From NCBI GenBank assembly GCA_020746875.1, contig JAGTJL010000001.1:248001-312000 (forward strand): a DNA stretch of 64,000 nt, in the 5' to 3' direction. Of this stretch, positions 1 through 10,998 are shown in pieces. Each line of letters begins with the position of its first letter. The stretch's first letter is position 1. Under the pieces are notes generated by a model, which searched no databases, was not told the DNA's origin, and saw only the letters and a program-made list of their open reading frames with translations. The position numbers and the translations under genes were made by a program. The DNA comes from Rhexocercosporidium sp. MPI-PUGE-AT-0058 (Eukaryota > Ascomycota > Leotiomycetes > Helotiales).

Positions 1-1
1 C

Positions 2-289
2 CTTGACAAAGTCACGAAGGGCAATTCGACAAAGGCGGATAAGATCAAGACGGAGGCTGTACAAGCTCAGGCCATGTTGACGGAGTTGCAGAGCAACAAG
101 ACGTTTATGGATGCCTGTAAGGCTTTGGGTATGACTGTTGGCAGTGGGAGGGGAATTGATAGTGGAGCGTCGACAGAGGCGGCTACTACTAGTGGGAAGA
201 GCTCTGGAACTATCGTCCGTGTTGGAAGTATCCAGTTCACGATGTTGTCGACCATTTTAGTCGTCGCTGCTGGGATGTTCCTACTTTGA
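2..289 (+). CDS. C-terminal part of a surface-anchored-type protein (partial)
   Basis: The frame is open from the window edge, so this is the 3' end of a gene that begins upstream. The visible 95 residues hold a polar, Lys/Gln-rich and probably helical segment, then a Ser/Thr/Gly-rich spacer. The last 18 or so residues are hydrophobic, with no charged residue after them, and end in Leu-Leu-stop. That ending fits a GPI-anchor addition signal with small residues (SGKSSG) before it, or else a C-terminal membrane tail. I infer a cell-wall or plasma-membrane surface protein. I do not recognise the family and see no enzyme motif. Confidence 0.55.
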   Translation, partial: LDKVTKGNSTKADKIKTEAVQAQAMLTELQSNKTFMDACKALGMTVGSGRGIDSGASTEAATTSGKSSGTIVRVGSIQFTMLSTILVVAAGMFLL

Positions 290-784
290 GGATTATTGCT
301 AGGGTAGTTCGGTCTAGGGCTGGCGAGTTGCTGGAGGGAATACATTCGTTTCTTGTATCCATAGCGTTTTTGGATGGATCTGTTGTCTGCATAGTCTGCT
401 TTAGCAAAAAGACATTGTTTATGTATCTGCTTCTACTCCGGGGCATCCTGGAAGCTTCCCTGGCTCGCCCGTGACATCCCTCTGAAGAATTCCGAGGAAA
501 TTGAGAATCGAGGTTCGGTCAAAACATGCTTGTCTACCTGCAAATACTATATGGATGATGGTCAAGCCGAGTGCGATTAAATCATCATCTTGCCAGGACG
601 CTTGACATGACGCGGATATCACATGTATGGTTATATAAAGTGATGCTGCAACAACTGAAGGCACCACATAGAATCAATAAATAGGACAGAGATTACATGC
701 TCTTCAATTATAGCAGCTAACTTGGGCAATTTGGAGTCGTTATACCGTCTCATACGACTCATAAAATTCCCATGGCCCTATGCA
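290..784. other. intergenic: 3' flank of two convergent genes
   Basis: These bases separate the 3' ends of the surface-protein fragment (+) and the ABM gene (-). They presumably contain both 3' UTRs. The short open frames here lack splice or family support. Confidence 0.5.
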
Positions 785-1308
785 TCATCTAGAGGCGAAT
801 CCGCCAATTGGCTTGATAGTTTTGATATCAAGCGGCCCGCTGACCAGTGCCTCCTCTTTGACCGTGGCTCCCATAGCCTGGAAATATTCGGTCTTAAAGT
901 GCGCATCGAAGGCGGCTTGGTTGTCATCTACGGCTTCATCAGCATGGCCGACATCACATGTTGCCATCATTCACCAGACAACTCACAAGTTTCCTCAACG
1001 ACAAAAACGTTTACTCCTTCGCTGTTGAATTGCTCAAAGATCTGGTACTTTGACTAAAGACAATGTCAGAACAAAATCAGGCCACTTTTCCGCGCCTCGG
1101 ATTAGATCGGACTGGAGCGGACTCACGACATCCTTCTCGTTCTTAGAGACGTTGTCGGCGAGGCCAGTCAGGAGTTCCTTGAGCTGGAGAGAGGGGTAAA
1201 GTGTCAGCACTACAAGCTCACAGCGCATCTCATCCAACGAGGGCGAAAACGTACACGATCCGCCTTGCCCGGAGCGGGGGTGAGAATAGCAACGACTTGA
1301 ATCGACAT
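785..1308 (-). CDS. small antibiotic-biosynthesis-monooxygenase (ABM) domain protein
   Basis: Four exons, 1308-1255, 1183-1127, 1053-987 and 927-785, join in phase to give 106 residues. The introns are 59-73 nt with clean GT...AG ends, and a CTGAC branch site precedes the third exon. The protein starts MSIQVVAILTPAPGKADR, continues LKELLTGLADNV, and carries the central strand VNVFVVEETYDNQ followed by AAFDAHFKTEYF. This is the usual order of a stand-alone ferredoxin-like ABM/dimeric alpha-beta barrel protein of about 100 residues. Family members include quinol monooxygenases (YgiN-like) and accessory proteins whose activity is unknown, so the substrate cannot be given. No signal peptide is visible, so it is probably cytosolic. 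It is transcribed divergently from the dehydrogenase at 2002. Confidence 0.85.
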
Positions 1309-2001
1309 GATTGAGTACTTCTGCTTTTGGAGTTGGTGCTGGCTCTTGTTCGTTCTTCTGTGGTAAAATTTTCGGTTGATGGTGGGTAAAAAAGTAAACT
1401 CAAAGAAAGTCACAGACTTGCTATTCTACCACTCTTTTATATAAATACGGCACGGACGCGGACCCGTCCCCCTGCGAGTCGTCCGTTGCTCCGCTCGCTT
1501 GCTAAGCTCGCGACGAACCAGCAACAATACATCAATCGCCTCGGCTTCGGACAAATATCGGATTTTACTCAGATGCAGACAACACCCCGAACAACCTCCC
1601 CTCTTCCAAATACCCAACGAGTCTAGATTGGCCCAAACAAAAGTTACGAAACTTGTCGTTTCTAGAACCCTGGCCTATGATGCTTTTGGACAATCATATC
1701 CTTAATCTGTCATGTTGACCCCGCATTGCGGGGTAGATCCTGGGCCATGAGCTCATTCGAGTTTGGCACGGATTGGCAGGTAAGCTCGACGGATAGTACG
1801 GATAGTGGGAATGAGGGGTTATGAAAGGGGAGTAGAAGAGGTAAGTAAAGGGGGATATCCTCTTCTTATTCTTTGAAAAGAAAAGGGAAAGCTCTTACAG
1901 TGTCGTTTTTCCCCAATCTGAATTACTCAAAATTTGGTTTTGAACGAAGAAAATAAAGAAATAGTCAATTTAGGGAATAGGAGAAGTAGAAACCAATCAC
2001 C
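1309..2001. promoter_or_regulatory. shared divergent promoter region, ABM gene / dehydrogenase
   Basis: The 693 bases lie between two divergent starts. They contain a minus-strand TATA box (1435-1443) and, before the dehydrogenase, an A-rich leader (about 1860-2000) ending in a CACC-ATG-type start context. No open frame here has support. Confidence 0.5.
1435..1443 (-). promoter_or_regulatory. TATA box of the ABM gene
   Basis: TATATAAAA reads on the minus strand about 128 bases before the ABM start codon, a plausible core-promoter distance for a fungal gene. Confidence 0.45.
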
Positions 2002-3571
2002 ATGTCTCAAACACAAACCATGAAAGCTGTGGTCTATCAAGGTGTGTATGCTTTGTTTTACTCCCCTTTTGGGCCCTTTGAGTGGTGATCGAGTTGAAGA
2101 ACTAGTACTAATGAAGTTGGACAGAACCCTTCAAGGTGACGGTTGAGGAGCGCCCTCTTCCAAAGCTTGAACATCCCGATGATGCATTGGTCAAAGTGAC
2201 AACGGCCGCTATCTGCGGAAGTGACTTGCACAGTGAGTTTCGTTTACTTATCTTCGACATGCCGGGATCCCCAGAATGGTTCAAGTTGTTTTGTAAACGA
2301 GCTCTAGATCCCTTAACGCTTACTAGAAATGTAAATACTGACTCTGCTCCCTAGTGTACCAAGGACGAACAGCTGCTCAAGGTGGGCTATGTTTCGGTAA
2401 GTATTACATGGATAGATCACCTCTCTTGTCATATCAAAATGTCGGCTAAGTAACACACAGGTCATGAGAACATGGGCATCGTGATCGAGGCCGGGACTGG
2501 AGTCTCCCTCCTCAAGAAAGGCGACCGAGTAGTCATGCCATTCAACGTAGCCGACGGGCGTTGCAGGAACTGCGAAGAAGGCCGAACCGCGTTCTGCACT
2601 GGAGTGAACCCTGGCTTTGCTGGAGGTGCTTATGGCTATGTTAGTATGTCTCATTAGTCCCTCATCTAGTCCAGATCACATTCTTTCAAAAATGTGGAGA
2701 TATAAGTCAGCTAATACATTGCAGCCATGGGACCTTACCAAGGAGGACAAGCACAGTACATCCGCGTGCCTTACGCAGATTTTAACTGTCTCCCCCTCCC
2801 AGCCGGCACAGACCACGAAGCAGATTTCATCCTCCTAGCCGACATCTTCCCCACCGGCTGGCACGGTGTCGTTCTCTCGGGCTTTAAACCTGGAGAATCC
2901 ATTGCCGTCTTCGGCGCCGGCCCGGTTGGTCTCATGGCCGCGTACAGCGCGGTCCTCCGCGGCGCCTCAAAAGTCTACGTCATCGACTCCGTGAAGGAAC
3001 GTCTTGCCGCCGCTGAGAAGATCGGGTGCATCGCCGTAGATTTCACTAAAGTCGATGCGGTGGAGGAGATCATTAAGTTGAATGGTGGGATGGTGGATAG
3101 GAGTGTGGACGCTGTGGGGTATCAGGCTTCGGCTAAGGATGGGAAGAAGGAGGCGCCGTCTATTGTGCTGGAGAATTGTATCAAGGTTACGAGACCGACG
3201 GGTGGGATTGGTGTTCCGGGGCTTTATGTGCCAAGTGACCCTGGCGCACCTGATGCCAATTCGGGACAGGGAATGCTGTTGATCAGTTTTGGGAAGCTGT
3301 TTGAGAAGGTTTGTGTTTTGAGAGCTTCTCCATTACTTCATTTGGACTTGGCTAACGGCTGCAACAGGGACTCACAATTGGGACAGGCCAGTGCAATGTC
3401 AAGGCTTACAATCGTTACCTCCGAGATATGATTATCTCTGGTCGTGCGAAGCCATCCTTTGTCGTCACCCATGAGATTGGGATCGATGAGGCTCCGGGTG
3501 CGTATACGAAGTTCGATAGGCGAGAGGATGGGTACACGAAAGTGTTGATTCATCCTAATGGAGGATTCTAA
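2002..3571 (+). CDS. zinc-dependent alcohol dehydrogenase, glutathione-independent formaldehyde dehydrogenase type
   Basis: Six exons (2002-2041, 2125-2232, 2355-2396, 2461-2643, 2725-3308, 3368-3571) give 386 residues, typical for medium-chain Zn dehydrogenases. The start is followed by the family opening MKAVVYQEPF. Visible motifs are CGSDLHMY (catalytic-zinc Cys with the following Ser/Asp-His pair), GHENMG (second zinc ligand region), a Cys-rich structural-zinc lobe around RCRNCEEGRTAFC, and the Rossmann loop VFGAGPVGLMAA for NAD(P). The long C-terminal half with GAYTKFDRREDGYTKV resembles the FdhA/formaldehyde dismutase branch rather than yeast ADH. Expected role: NAD-linked oxidation of formaldehyde or another small alcohol/aldehyde in the cytosol. 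Substrate is inferred from the family only. The fourth intron uses the GTATGT donor at 2644; the nearer GTTAGT at 2640 breaks the frame. Confidence 0.88.
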
Positions 3572-6500
3572 GTTTGATGAGTAATATTAGGAGGTGCAAT
3601 GGAGGAAAACTGCCTAACTTGGGCGTGCTTTGTAATCTAAATTGTACCGAAACGAGTTCGGGATCTTGAATCCCTACCTCTGTCTTGCTCCTAGACGTCG
3701 CCGTCTGTTGACCAAGCCTGAATTATTTAGCGAGGGCTGTGGCCTTCGCTCTCTTGAGACTTCAGTCTGTTAGCAATTTGACTAGACCGCGTATTGGCCG
3801 CCCATATATATCCAACCCATTCCAGAGAAATCTACGAGAGCTAAAACCACACTCGTAAGCACAACAACCAAGCAACCCAACACTAGCCGCCCAGAGAACG
3901 GAAGATATCTCCCGTGTCAAAAAGAAGCATTCCAAAAAAAGAGACGAGACGATCTAGCGTTTCAGCTTTAAAAATAGCGCGGGGAAAGAAGTGAGCCGGT
4001 GGTGTCTTGCAATATTCAGTCAAACATTTTGAGTGTAGTAAGTGTTGTTATGCTCATTACGTACTGCTGCATTGCAATGTATACAGTTGTGGTGTTTATC
4101 TTACAATAGATTACTCTTTTCACCTTGATGATAGCAATAGCACAGTTGCAATCGCTATCGAAAAAGGAAAGCTCCTCTTCTTAGTTTCTAAGAGGTTGTG
4201 GAATAAAAATGTGTCTAAACATCGAACTCGACTGACATAATCTCTATCCAGAAAATATAACATTAGCATGACTTTTCTCTAGAAGAGCATAGTACTTCTT
4301 CCACAATTGAGATTATGATTTTAAAGGCAGATAGCCCGGGAAGGAGCTGGAGCTGTTTAAAGAGAACTTTTTTTTTAATGTTTTTGATAGGCGGGGAGAA
4401 TATTGGCGATTATAGCTGTCGTTCGAACCCCGCCAGGAATAGATCGACGGTACGATTAATGACAAGTTAAGTAGTTAGGTGAGAAGGTGGAGCTTTGGAT
4501 ACTTTCTCCATTGATCGTTTAGTAGCTCGGGTCACAAGTCTCGGGTTGCTGTCTTGGGAATTCTGATGGGGTTGAGGTACAAGTAGGCTCTGGATTACTA
4601 GTAAGAATAGAGAGAGAGAGGTTCGCGGGAAATTATGTAGTGGTATCACTTCCGACTGCCCGGCGATGTTGTAGATGAGAAAATGGAGTTAAAAACCACG
4701 TGATTGAGATTTTGGTTATTTGAATTCCGCTCGAGGGATGGTAGATGGATAACGTTGCCGGCGCAATGAGTTTCATCATGAGTAAGAGAACACACATGGA
4801 ATTTAAACCTGGATAAGCGAGGCCATGGCCGATTCACGTGATCATTCACTGCCAAAAATGGTCCGCAAAGGCCTGCATCAGCTCAAACTCACCGGTTTAC
4901 ACATTCCGACAGCCTAAAAAAGCCTTGCCGTATGATTTGTTTGACTCTGGGCAATATGTAGACCATGCGAGACATATTGACCACACGTGATCGGCCCTCC
5001 TTTTTGTCGTAACCGAGAGTCGGCTATGAGTAAGCATGTTTGGTTTTCATGACACATCAACAAAGCTTGTACAACTGGCACCAGGCAGTGCCAGCACTAA
5101 CATAGATATGGAAGATGCGTTTAAGGTCGAATCCGGGCTCTTGGATGTCTTGTCGGAGCTTGGGCGAATCAGGCTTATTGAAGAAAGTTTAATTGCAAGG
5201 TTGAGATGGATGTTGTAGTAGTGCTGAAACTAGATTAATTTTGAGGCATTGGCTGAGATGGATGTTCCGAGGCTTGACAATTTCCGGTATTCTGAGAGAA
5301 GTGGAACCGGCTGTCGAGTTGTGTTGAAATAATCATTTGCCTGACTGGAATATCTAAAGATGGGCTAGCAAGGTCGTTCGTATGACGTTGAAGGCGGTGC
5401 TTGAAAGGAAGTACCTCCCCTGTAGCGGAGGAGAGGCCGACGGCCGATAGCTGGTTCCTGGGAGAAATTTCTGAAATGCTTTCAACCATTAAATGTCTCC
5501 CAATTTCTTGAGCATATTGCAGTGGTGGTCAAGAATGTTGATATCCGTTCTCGTGGTCGTGTTGATGAAGAATGTATGAGCAGTGGCCACGATCACGCGA
5601 CAGCCGTCGCCAGTTGCCAAGACATCCGAAGATGCCGTGAGATTGGGAAAGCGCGAGGCTGACGGGATCTTGGCCAGCGAGAAAATGGAAATGAAATGCT
5701 CCTTTGTTTTGGTTGTTATTCGTTGAGGCAAGAGGGTCGATAACCTTTTATTGGCGTAAAGGCATCGTAAGCGCTCTGGGGATAAACGATGCTGCTGAGA
5801 GGCGCAGGTGTGCATGACATGCGGGCGCTTGTTCGCCATGTAGTCCTGATAAATGATAAAAATAAACTGGAGTCTAAATGATAGAGAGCGTGGGTAGATG
5901 GTAGTGATCTCGGTGAGTTGGTTGTGCTGAGCCTGTGTTGAGACATTGATTGATGCGGGTGCTCGGAACTGATGAAGCCGATCGTGCTGAAGCTGTGTCC
6001 TCGCAACAGAGCATTTCCGGCATCGAGAGAAATCTGAGCTAACGATCAGTTTACGTTGAAGTCTTTGAAGTGAACTCGGAGATGGCAAGCCTCTTTGACA
6101 GCAGTCTGTCTTGTTCGTGTTGGGTTTTGTGGAATTCAGGCTCAAGATCAGAGTTTGAATTTTGCCGGTCGCACAATCGTTTCGAGTTTCGGCGAGACAG
6201 ATCTAGGGAACTGCTCCAAAGTCTTCATGGAAAGACTAATGGGCAACGTCTGTGAGGAGGGGAATCGGTCAGCATCTTGGATAGTAGGACAGTGTGTGAT
6301 GTAGGCAATCGTAAGGCAAGGCGAGGGGTGGTTGAAGGTCGAGTCACACCGTCTGCCTGCGCCTATCCGCCTTCCGAGGACAGGAGAACGAAGGTGCTCC
6401 CACGGACCGAATTGTAGAAAATAGAAGAGAAGCAAGAATAACACCGATAAAATTAAGTAAAGAGTAAGAGATAGTGAAATTCGTGCGAAGATCTTGTATA

Positions 6501-7502
6501 ATTGGATGGGTTCTGAAGATGGTTCGCATCGCGGTCGCAAAAAATTCGCGACGAACTTCAAACGTGACTTTTCTTCATAACCCCAACAAAAGCGACTACT
6601 ATGGAATGAAATAAATCTGATAATACGAAGATGTAGAGATTTAATCGCGAAATCGAGGACAGCTATTGGCGAAGAATAAAATTGTGGTGGCAGCTGGAAT
6701 TTGATGGTTCAGTCCTGAGTGTGGGAAAATCGCGATGGCTTCATCTTCGAAGAATCAGCCACATAAAGTTTCTCGAGCAACTGGCTTTCAACGCGAGCTT
6801 TCTGCACAGTTCTGATACTCAGAATGCATTTTTATGATGATAACTTCAACAATAGTAACATCTGGTGTCATGCCAAAAGGTAGAAGTAGTACAGTAATCA
6901 AAGTCGCATAGACTCGTCCTTTAGAATTGCGGGATCTCGACGTTCGGCGACTTTGATATCATGCAGCAAGTTCGACAACACTCGAGGGTCTATGAATCAA
7001 TTCCAGATGAAAATTGGATGGACTAGAAGATGATGAAACAGCTGGTAAGGGACAACACAGTTGATGCGTTGGCATTTACATTTGCATCCTCGAGGTGTGG
7101 GAGGGAAAAGTCAGAGTCGTTGGGGTGGAGGTGGGAGGGAACTCATGCCGGGTCTGGTGATCGGGTTGGATTAGATAAATTCCCATTCCTGATTGGCCGG
7201 TGTTTAACATTTTGTATGAGAAGTTTACCGACGATGAAAAACGGAGCTAAAAACACCCTGGCTTCTATTCCCAATAAGGTTTAGCCTGGCCTAATCACCA
7301 ACTTTGGGGCAGAAGTAGAAAAGGCAGCGGCCCCCCCGCCCCGAACCTTGCGACCCTTCCTGACTTTCTCCATCACCAAGCACATTCTCGTCGACCACAA
7401 CACCAAACGCGATTCAATTTCAATATTGTCGTCGACTCTTACTCTTCTCCCATCTGATACTTGTATCTATCCTACACATCAACCCACACCAATCCATTCA
7501 AG
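3572..7502. other. long gene-poor region before histone H1
   Basis: About 3.9 kb without a supportable gene. The part from about 3,990 to 4,700 is AT-rich. The minus-strand frames between 5,235 and 6,560 are long (up to 218 codons) but have Ser/Thr/His-rich composition, no domain and no splice logic. The last 150 bases contain a C/T-rich leader (7,330-7,500) that probably is the H1 promoter and 5' UTR. Confidence 0.5.
4390..4434. repeat. short inverted repeat with 7-bp GC stem
   Basis: GGCGGGG (4390-4396) pairs perfectly with CCCCGCC (4428-4434) across a 31-base loop that holds GTTCGAA. It looks like a pol III B-box sequence but does not fold as a tRNA: no 5-bp T stem and no room for D and anticodon arms. 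Confidence 0.4.
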
Positions 7503-8515
7503 ATGCCTCCAAAGACTACCACTCCCAAGGCCAAGGTCGCCTCCGACCATGCTTCCTACCAAGGTGAGCTTGATCCTCTTCCACCACAACATCGCGTGGT
7601 ACCAGCGCGCGTTGTTTCTCGGTCGCCTCGAAAGCGTGCAGCTAATGCGAGCTTCGAATTTTGCATTCGAGCTTTCACTGACGCGTTATCACAGACATGA
7701 TCACTGATGCCATTGTTAACTTGAAGGATGTAAGTTTCCTCCCTTCCAATGACAGTCTGTCTCCTGCTAACAACTGTCCCAGCGCAATGGTTCGAGGTAC
7801 GACTTCCCTACTGCCCAATTCGAGTCTGCGAACACAATCCGACGCGTCGTTTGTTTCCCTGGATCATGCTAACTCGCGCCTAGCCGTATCGCCCTCAAGA
7901 AGTATGTCAAGGCCAACAACAAGATCAATGCCGTGGATGCCATGTTTGATTCTCTGTTCAACCGCGCTCTGAAGTCTGGTGTCGAGAAGGGTGTATTCGC
8001 TCAACCAAAGGGTCCGTCTTGGTCCTTGTCTCTCAACATAACCTGGTCTAACTCTTCACAGGAAGCTCTGGAGGAACCAAGCTCGCAAAGAAGGAGCCTA
8101 AGCCAGCTGCTGCGAAGGCTGCCCCAAAGCCCAAGGCTGAGAAGAAGACCACCGACAAGAAGCCTGCTGTGAAGAAGGCCACAACCACAAAGAAGCCCGC
8201 TGCTGCTAAGGTCGCAAAGCCCAAGGCTGCTGCTAAGCCCAAGGTACCAAAGGAGAAGGCCACCCCTAAGCCAAAAGTTGTAAAGCCAAAGGCTGCTGCT
8301 GCTGCTAAGCCAAAGAAGGCCGTTGCTGCTAAGGATGTAAGTTCTCATCCTCACATGTCTATCGCGTCCCTAACCTCTTCGAGGGCCCCGCTGTTGTCGA
8401 CAAGCCAGCTGTTCTCGGCAAGACCAAGTCCGGACGCGTCACCAAGACCACCCCCAAGACACCCGCTGCGAAGAAAGCCACACCAAAGAAGAAGGCAACT
8501 CCTAAGAAGGCATAG
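7503..8515 (+). CDS. linker histone H1
   Basis: Six exons (7503-7563, 7695-7729, 7783-7796, 7884-8011, 8062-8336, 8384-8515) join in phase to 214 residues. Exon 3 is only 14 nt. The globular winged-helix H15 domain occupies roughly residues 15-80 (SYQDMITDAIVNLKD, SRIALKKYVKANN, NRALKSGVEKGVF). It is followed by a long Lys/Ala/Pro tail with repeated AKPK/KKAT units, the hallmark of H1 that binds linker DNA and compacts chromatin. Proline-rich TPKK-like sites in the tail (KTTPKTP, KKATPKKK) are potential cyclin-dependent-kinase targets by family analogy. The single H15 domain fits filamentous fungi; yeast Hho1 has two. Confidence 0.93.
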
Positions 8516-10365
8516 GCTATCTGCATTTCTCTTTTCCTACTTGATCATTGTTCATACAGGCGTTGCGGATGGGTATATCGTGACGTGAAAGGGGCTTGGT
8601 CGCGCGTTATTGTTCATTGTTTTACGGATCTCATTTTTGTCGGATTACTTATTGATGATGGATGGCTGGGCTGGTTGCTTCTGTATTGAAGTATTGGGTT
8701 CCTCTTCGTTGCAGAATGAGGTCTGGGATTCTTGCTAGATGGAATGGAGGCCACTCTTGGTTTGGGCTGCCTGGAGAAAGGTGTGGGTAACTTGCAGGAA
8801 GGATGGATCGCTGTACTTATACCACATCAATGATACAAAAATACTCAAACATCAACAATTAATTCTATCGCAGCGCACCTGAAATATTCCCACCATGATG
8901 CGACAAACCCCAAACCATCACATTCATGCCTGCATGTCGTGTTCTGAGCATGACGCGTCGCTTATCGGTTTGTTATGATTTCCCAAGTGGGTCAACAATC
9001 GTCACGATAAGGTGCAGGGGACAGCGAAGAAGGAAAAGAACCGAAGCCAACCTGGCAAGTAGTCCGCTCCGCTTCCTCCACATGACGTTCCGCGCGCCGG
9101 CATCTATTTCAAGGTGGATCTGCCGAGACGAGCCGGTGTCAAGATTTGGACTTGGGAAATTCTGCCATCGGTGATAAGGGGACGTTCGGCGATAGATAAG
9201 GGCCGAGAACGTGGAGTATATCATCAGCGAATTTTAGTTCGTTTGCAGGTTTGTTGTTTCTTGCACTTTTGAAAGAGAGTATTTCTTGTTTATATTGATT
9301 GATTGATTCATTGTTTGTTTGTTTCGTGTGTTTCATTGCGCTGCTGCCTTGGAGTACATTTCTCTACTTCGAGAGTTATTTCCAGTCCCGGGCTTGATCA
9401 AATCCTTCTGTTGTTCTCTTCTCCTCTCTTCTCTTGGGAACGAAAGAGATGTCTCCCGACCTAGATTCAGTTGAAGCGTCGCCAAGTTTTCGTGCGAGGA
9501 TGAGGAAGACCGAAAAGGGTGTTCATTCTACTCTCTTGCGCATACAACCCTTCGATTGCTTACTTCCTCGTGGTCTTACGTCCTCGGTCATCCTTCTATA
9601 CTCGATGAAACGTAAGGAGCTATTTCTGAGCTGAAAATGAACGCGGGACGGGGAAGCTTCTCTCGATTCCTTACACAGTATTGCAGCCCTAAGGTTTGGC
9701 TGAAGTCAGCCCTCTACACATGCAAGTTAAGTGCTGCAGTGCAACCTGGGACCCCAAAGCCAATTCAGACCCTCCACCGGCATCTCCCGCTGCCAGTTAC
9801 GCATGATTTGGGGAAGTAGATGGGGATTGCTGTGCGACCGGAGGTGCAGTAGAGGATGTGATCAGTGATTGGGAGGAGGTGGCTTGATTGGAATGGAGGG
9901 GTAGTTTCTGTGCTACGATGCTGCCCCGCTGCATGAACTGTGTGCGTGCAAAAGCTCAGGTGAAGTGTTGGCTGAGGGGCTGCTGGCTGGCTTGATGTGC
10001 AGGATGTTCTCGATGGATAAATCTCAGGGTGAGGAACGAGACGTTGGATTTGTTTGGTTGTTTGGTTTGGTTTTGGCTGGAGACACGCGGATTACATGAG
10101 AGAGAAGGTTGGTTGGTGGCTGTTTGGGGCGGGATATGAGAAGTGGAAGCTGTGAGTGTGGTTCGAGTTGAGAAAGACGTCTAAACCTTTTGAGCTTCTG
10201 GTCTAATTCGAGGGAAAACAAGGCAGAGCGTGCGAGTGCAACTCCGTTGTTTGGAGATAGTGTATCTCATTCGTTCAATTGATGCTGTTGACTTTGACGT
10301 TCGCACTGTGATATCCTTTCTTTACTCTTTTCTTGTATGCCAATTCTGGAGCTGAAATACACCAC
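8516..10365. other. intergenic after histone H1
   Basis: About 1.85 kb containing the H1 3' UTR and the promoter side of the small membrane-protein gene. The longest frames (8,926-9,224 and 9,434-9,634) are short and show no domain. No RNA gene is seen. Confidence 0.45.
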
Positions 10366-10998
10366 ATGATGCTGACGGCTGGTGCGGTCACGCTGCTGCT
10401 TGGTGGGGGTGTAGTTGTGTGGAGGATGAGGGGGACGATGAAGGATTTGGAACGAGAGGAGGTGTATAATAAGCTTTGGGATTATTTGTTGCATGGAATT
10501 AGGGCGGGTCTTGTGTTTTGTTTGTTTCTTGCTTGGTTGATCTCCGCGCTCTTCACCTCATCCCCTATCCTATCCCGACCAGGTTGGGGCTTTGATGGCT
10601 TTGACTATGACTCTGATTGAGCTCTGCGCTTAGGGAATATACTGATCATTGCAGCTCTCCGTCTGACTCACCTCCTTAACATCCTTCCGCATTACCAAAG
10701 ACTGGGGTCCAGCTGCCGACCCAAACGTGCTTGGAGGATATATATGGAGTGGCATGGCCAGACACGTTAATGCTGAGTTTCCGGAAGTTGTGAAGTTTGA
10801 GGTTGAGAGCTGGGTGCAGGTAGGTCCGTTTTATTCTTCATCAGCATGGATGGATGGATGGATGGATGTTGAGAGAAGTCGAAGAGACTTTCGCTAACAT
10901 TGATACGTGCCATCTAGATTGTCTCGTTCCCGATGAGTGTCAGCGCGGTGCTTGTTGAAGGCTTTGCTGTCGCGGCGGAGATTTTCATTCAGCAGTAA
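10366..10998 (+). CDS. small integral membrane protein, unrecognised
   Basis: Three exons, 10366-10582, 10701-10819 and 10918-10998, join in phase to 138 residues. The chosen start (MMLTAGAV) begins directly with a hydrophobic helix (residues about 2-19). A second strong helix follows around GIRAGLVFCLFLAWLISALF, and an amphipathic or third hydrophobic segment is at the C-terminus (VSFPMSVSAVLVEGFAVAAE). Between them lies a polar stretch with DWGPAADPNVLGGYIWSGM. The frame is open upstream to 10312, so a further exon is possible. The first intron uses a weak donor (GTTGGG) but restores the frame exactly; with the plain reading the gene would stop at 10620. The second intron contains a GATG repeat (10849-10867). 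I do not recognise the family. Confidence 0.5.

Noticed and set aside
4400..4440. tRNA gene suggested by GTTCGAACCC
   Set aside because: No A box, no T-stem pairing and only 45 bases between the matching stem halves; it cannot fold as a tRNA.
5489..6145. 218-codon minus-strand open frame
   Set aside because: Ser/Thr/His-rich, no domain, no plausible start context and no splice partners.
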